DNA of 64,000 bases from Enterobacter kobei (lineage in GTDB: Bacteria > Pseudomonadota > Gammaproteobacteria > Enterobacterales > Enterobacteriaceae): NCBI RefSeq assembly GCF_001729765.1, contig NZ_CP017181.1:3038001-3102000 (forward strand), written 5' to 3'. Positions 60,748 through 64,000 of this stretch are shown here, in pieces. Position numbers and translations under genes: made by a program. The notes beneath the pieces are model-generated. The model had not been told where the DNA came from. It saw nothing but the letters and a program-made list of their open reading frames with translations, and ran no database searches. Each line of letters starts with the position of its first letter. Within the stretch, counting starts at the first letter, position 1.

Positions 60748-62025
60748 ATGAAAACGAAAGTCCAACTGTCATTCATGATGTTCGTTGAATGGTTTATCTG
60801 GGGCGCCTGGTTTGTGCCATTGTGGCTGTGGCTGAGTAAAAGCGGGTTTACCGCCGGGGAAATCGGCTGGTCTTATGCCTGTACCGCCATTGCCGCTATT
60901 CTCTCGCCTATTCTGGTCGGCTCGCTGACGGACCGCTTCTTCGCCGCCCAGAAAGTGCTGGCGGTACTGATGTTTGCCGGTGCCATTCTGATGTACTTCG
61001 CCGCGCAGCAAACCCAGTTCAGCACCTTCTTCCCGCTGCTGCTGGCTTACTCCCTGACCTATATGCCCACCATCGCACTGACCAACAGTATCGCCTTCGC
61101 CAACGTGGGCGATGTCGAGGCCGATTTCCCGCGCATCCGCGTGATGGGAACGATCGGCTGGATCGCCTCCGGGCTGGCGTGCGGGTTCCTGCCGCAAATG
61201 CTGGGCTATAGCGACATCTCGGATACCAATATTCCGCTGCTGATGACGGCAGCCAGCTCCGCCCTGCTCGGTGTCTTTGCCCTGTTCCTGCCAGACACGC
61301 CGCCGAAGAGTACCGGCAAGCTGGATTTCAAAGTGATGCTGGGGCTGGATGCCCTTATCCTGCTGCGTGATAAAAACTTTCTGGTGTTCTTCTTCTGCTC
61401 ATTTTTATTCGCCATGCCGCTGGCCTTCTATTACATCTTCGCCAACGGCTATCTCACCGAAGTGGGAATGAAAAACGCCACCGGCTGGATGACGCTCGGT
61501 CAGTTCTCCGAAATCTTCTTTATGCTGGCCCTGCCGTTCTTCACCAAACGCTTTGGTATTAAGAAGGTCTTACTGCTGGGTCTGATTACGGCCGCCATTC
61601 GCTATGGATTCTTAGTTTACGGCGGCGCGGAACAGTACTTCACCTATGCCCTGCTGTTCCTCGGTATTCTGCTGCATGGCGTGAGCTACGACTTCTACTA
61701 CGTTACCGCGTATATCTACGTGGATAAAAAAGCGCCGGTGCATATGCGCACCGCCGCGCAAGGCCTGATTACGCTGTGCTGCCAAGGTTTTGGTAGCCTG
61801 CTGGGTTACCGCCTGGGCGGCGTGATGATGGAAAAAATGTTCGCCTACAAAGAGCCGGTGAATGGGCTGACCTTCAACTGGGCCGGAATGTGGACATTCG
61901 GTGGGATCATGATTGCCGTGATCGCCGTGCTGTTTATGCTGTTTTTCCGCGAATCGGACAAAGAGATCACTGCAATTGAGGTGGTTGATGGCGATGCCGC
62001 GCTGACACAAGGGGAAGTTAAATGA
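60748..62025 (+). CDS. yegT: YegT, NHS-family MFS transporter (putative nucleoside uptake)
   Basis: A 425-residue, 12-span MFS protein of the nucleoside:H+ symporter family (NupG/XapB-like). Features: MMFVEWFIWGAWFVPLWLWL at the N-terminus and PRIRVMGTIGWIASG in TM5, both typical of the family. Substrate unproven. It overlaps yegU by 4 bp. The upstream gap has a weak CRP-like TGTTA-N6-TCAAA at 60652-60667 that I do not claim as a site. Together with YegU and YegV it suggests uptake and handling of a nucleoside-like compound. Confidence 0.93.
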   Translation: MKTKVQLSFMMFVEWFIWGAWFVPLWLWLSKSGFTAGEIGWSYACTAIAAILSPILVGSLTDRFFAAQKVLAVLMFAGAILMYFAAQQTQFSTFFPLLLAYSLTYMPTIALTNSIAFANVGDVEADFPRIRVMGTIGWIASGLACGFLPQMLGYSDISDTNIPLLMTAASSALLGVFALFLPDTPPKSTGKLDFKVMLGLDALILLRDKNFLVFFFCSFLFAMPLAFYYIFANGYLTEVGMKNATGWMTLGQFSEIFFMLALPFFTKRFGIKKVLLLGLITAAIRYGFLVYGGAEQYFTYALLFLGILLHGVSYDFYYVTAYIYVDKKAPVHMRTAAQGLITLCCQGFGSLLGYRLGGVMMEKMFAYKEPVNGLTFNWAGMWTFGGIMIAVIAVLFMLFFRESDKEITAIEVVDGDAALTQGEVK

Positions 62026-63026
62026 AGCAAGAACGTATTCTCGGCGCCCTTTACGGGCAGGCGTTAGGCGATGCGATGGGCATGCCGTCGGAGCTGTGGC
62101 CGAGAAAGCGCGTTAAGGCGCACTTCGGCTGGATTGACCGCTTTTTACCCGGCCCGGCGGAGAATAATGCGGCCTGCTATTTCAAACAGGCAGAGTTCAC
62201 CGACGATACCTCAATGGCGCTGTGCCTGGCGAATGCGATTATCGAATGCGACGGGCAGATTGATGCGGATGTTATCGGCAAACATATCCTGAACTGGGCG
62301 CTCGATTTCGACGCGTTTAATAAGAACGTGCTCGGCCCGACGTCGAAAATCGCGCTCAACGCGATCCGTGACGGGAAACCGGTCAGCGAACTGGAAAACA
62401 ACGGCGTGACCAACGGGGCGGCGATGCGAGCCTCCCCGCTGGGCTGCCTGCTCCCGGCCACGCGTCTGGAACATTTTGTGGAGCAGGTGGCGCTGGCCTC
62501 CAGCCCGACCCATAAATCGGATCTTGCCATCGCCGGTGCGGTGGTGGTTGCCTGGGCGGTTTCCCGCGCCATCGACGGCGAACGCTGGCAGAACATCGTC
62601 GATGCCCTGCCGGGTATCGCCCGCTATGCGCAGGAGGCGAAAACGACCACCTTCAGCGCATCGCTGGCAGCGCGTATTGAGCTGGCACTTAAGACCGTGC
62701 GGGAAGCTAACGGCATCGACTCCGCCAGCGAGCAGATTTATCAGCTCACGGGCGCGGGAACCAGCACCATCGAATCCGTTCCGGCGGCCATTGCGATGGT
62801 CGAACTGGCGGGAACCGACCCGAACCGCTGCGCGGTCCTGTGCGCCAACCTGGGCGGCGACACCGACACCATTGGCGCGATGGCAACGGCCATCTGCGGG
62901 GCGTTGCATGGTGTGCAGGCGATTGATCCGGCGCTCAAGGCCGAGCTCGACGCCGTCAACCAGCTCGATTTCGGCCACTATTGCGAAAAACTGCTGCACT
63001 ACCGGGAGCAAAGGGAGGGCGTATGA
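62022..63026 (+). CDS. yegU: YegU, ADP-ribosylglycohydrolase family protein
   Basis: A 334-residue DraG/ARH-type protein. Metal-binding motifs are FTDDTSMALCLANAI near residue 65 and GGDTDTIGAMATAICG near residue 285; the N-terminus GALYGQALGDAMGMPSELW is also typical. It should hydrolyse an N- or O-glycosidic ADP-ribose-like bond; the true substrate is unknown. Coupled to yegT and yegV by 4-bp overlaps. Confidence 0.94.
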   Translation: MKQERILGALYGQALGDAMGMPSELWPRKRVKAHFGWIDRFLPGPAENNAACYFKQAEFTDDTSMALCLANAIIECDGQIDADVIGKHILNWALDFDAFNKNVLGPTSKIALNAIRDGKPVSELENNGVTNGAAMRASPLGCLLPATRLEHFVEQVALASSPTHKSDLAIAGAVVVAWAVSRAIDGERWQNIVDALPGIARYAQEAKTTTFSASLAARIELALKTVREANGIDSASEQIYQLTGAGTSTIESVPAAIAMVELAGTDPNRCAVLCANLGGDTDTIGAMATAICGALHGVQAIDPALKAELDAVNQLDFGHYCEKLLHYREQREGV

Positions 63027-63976
63027 ACTCGTTTGCCCGACGTCTCGAAACCTTGTATGCCACACGCCCGGTGACGGTGCTGGGCGCGGCGGTGATTGAT
63101 GTCATCGCCGACGCCTACGCCCTGCCCTGGCGCGGGTGCGATATCGAGCTTAAACAGCAGGGTGTGAATATCGGCGGCTGCGCGCTGAACATTGCCATCG
63201 CCCTGAAACGACTCGGCATTGCGGCACAAAACGCCCTTCCCGTCGGCCACGGCGTGTGGGCGGATATTATCCGCAACGCGATGGCAAAACAGGATTTGCA
63301 CAGCGCCGTGGAGGCCGAAACCGGCGACAACGGCTGGTGCCTGGCGCTGGTAGAGCCTGACGGCGAGCGCACCTTTATGTCGTTTAGCGGGGTGGAGAAC
63401 CAGTGGCAACCGGGCTGGCTTGATACGCTGTCTGTACCATCACACAGCCTGGTTTATTTGTCCGGATATCAGCTGGCCTCACCGTGCGGTGAGCTGCTGA
63501 CGAGCTGGCTGGAAGGGTTACAGGAGGTGACGGCATTGATCGATTTCGGCCCGCGCATCGGGGATATTCCAGACCCCCTTATGGCGCGGATTATGGCCTG
63601 CAGGCCGATCGTGTCGCTTAATCGTCAGGAGGCAGAAATTGCGGCAGAAAGACTGGGGGTGAAGCCTGAAAACCTCGGCGTGGCATGGCAGCGGCGTTTC
63701 GGCGCCGCGCTGATTGTCCGTCATGATAAAGACGGCGCGGCCTGGTATGACGGTGACGCTTCAGGCGTTGTTCCGGCGTTTCCGGCCACGGTCGTGGATA
63801 CCATTGGCGCAGGCGACAGCCATGCGGGCGGCACGCTCGCCGGGCTGGCGGCAGGATGGTCACTGGCAGATGCCATTCTGTTGGGGAATGCCGTGGCGTC
63901 CTGGGTGGTCAGCCACCGCGGCGGTGATTGCGCCCCCACTCGCGAGGAACTACTCCTCGCACACAAAGACGTATAG
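63023..63976 (+). CDS. yegV: YegV, PfkB-family sugar kinase
   Basis: A 317-residue ribokinase-like enzyme. I chose the ATG at 63023, which overlaps the yegU stop in ATGA and has GGAGGG upstream; a frame from 62981 is less likely. The N-terminal motif NIGGCALNIAIALKRLG and the anion-hole motif DTIGAGDSHAGGTLAGL are present. Probably phosphorylates a sugar or nucleoside released by YegU. Last gene before the right edge. Confidence 0.92.
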   Translation: MNSFARRLETLYATRPVTVLGAAVIDVIADAYALPWRGCDIELKQQGVNIGGCALNIAIALKRLGIAAQNALPVGHGVWADIIRNAMAKQDLHSAVEAETGDNGWCLALVEPDGERTFMSFSGVENQWQPGWLDTLSVPSHSLVYLSGYQLASPCGELLTSWLEGLQEVTALIDFGPRIGDIPDPLMARIMACRPIVSLNRQEAEIAAERLGVKPENLGVAWQRRFGAALIVRHDKDGAAWYDGDASGVVPAFPATVVDTIGAGDSHAGGTLAGLAAGWSLADAILLGNAVASWVVSHRGGDCAPTREELLLAHKDV

Positions 63977-64000
63977 ATCGCTACGACAGTAGCTGATGCT

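Overview
The window is chromosomal DNA of an Enterobacteriaceae member, most likely Enterobacter (cloacae complex) or a close relative such as Leclercia or Lelliottia. This rests on an almost E. coli-like gene order (wza to wcaM, galF, yegH, asmA, dcd, udk, dgcE, alkA, yegD, mdtABCD, baeSR, trhP, cyaR, yegS, fbaB, yegTUV) with clear protein divergence and with several E. coli genes missing. The genus is an inference from synteny; no 16S or housekeeping marker is present.

Region 1 (1-10447, all genes on the minus strand) is a visibly A+T-rich surface-polysaccharide (O-antigen-type) locus downstream of galF. In transcription order it holds a terminator, a JUMPstart/ops element, manC, manB, a polymerase gene (wzy), two GT4 glycosyltransferases, a MurJ/MviN-type flippase and a glycosyltransferase that runs off the left edge. 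A 1196-bp IS5-family element with a 4-bp CTAA duplication is inserted in wzy; removing it with one CTAA copy restores an uninterrupted 439-codon frame. As read, this strain cannot make an intact version of this polymerase.

Region 2 (10448-34744) is galF followed, in the opposite sense to transcription, by the complete colanic acid operon wza-wzb-wzc-wcaABCDEF-gmd-fcl-gmm-wcaI-cpsB-cpsG-wcaJ-wzxC-wcaKLM. All 20 genes look intact and close to E. coli lengths. Its long leader carries an RcsAB box, a JUMPstart/ops element and an inverted repeat. A roughly 95-bp nested palindrome separates wzc from wcaA. The O-type locus and the colanic operon each have their own manB/manC pair.

Region 3 (34745-45568) has housekeeping genes: yegH, asmA, dcd, udk, the diguanylate cyclase dgcE (yegE), the DNA glycosylase alkA and the Hsp70-like yegD. 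Region 4 (45569-56713) is the drug-efflux operon mdtABCD with its two-component regulator baeSR, preceded by a probable BaeR box. The E. coli yegI-yegJ-pphC-yegL block with the SibA/SibB RNAs and the yegP gene are absent. Region 5 (56714-64000) holds trhP (yegQ), the CyaR small RNA with a class II CRP site, the lipid kinase yegS, fbaB, and a three-gene operon yegT-yegU-yegV (nucleoside-type transporter, ADP-ribosylglycohydrolase, PfkB kinase). REP/BIME palindromes sit in several intergenic gaps.

Functionally the window is dominated by cell-surface biology: two polysaccharide systems drawing on GDP-mannose and lipid carriers, and an envelope-stress efflux system. The most notable points are the IS-broken polymerase, the unusual MurJ-type flippase in the same locus, and the clearly readable regulatory elements of the colanic operon and of CyaR.
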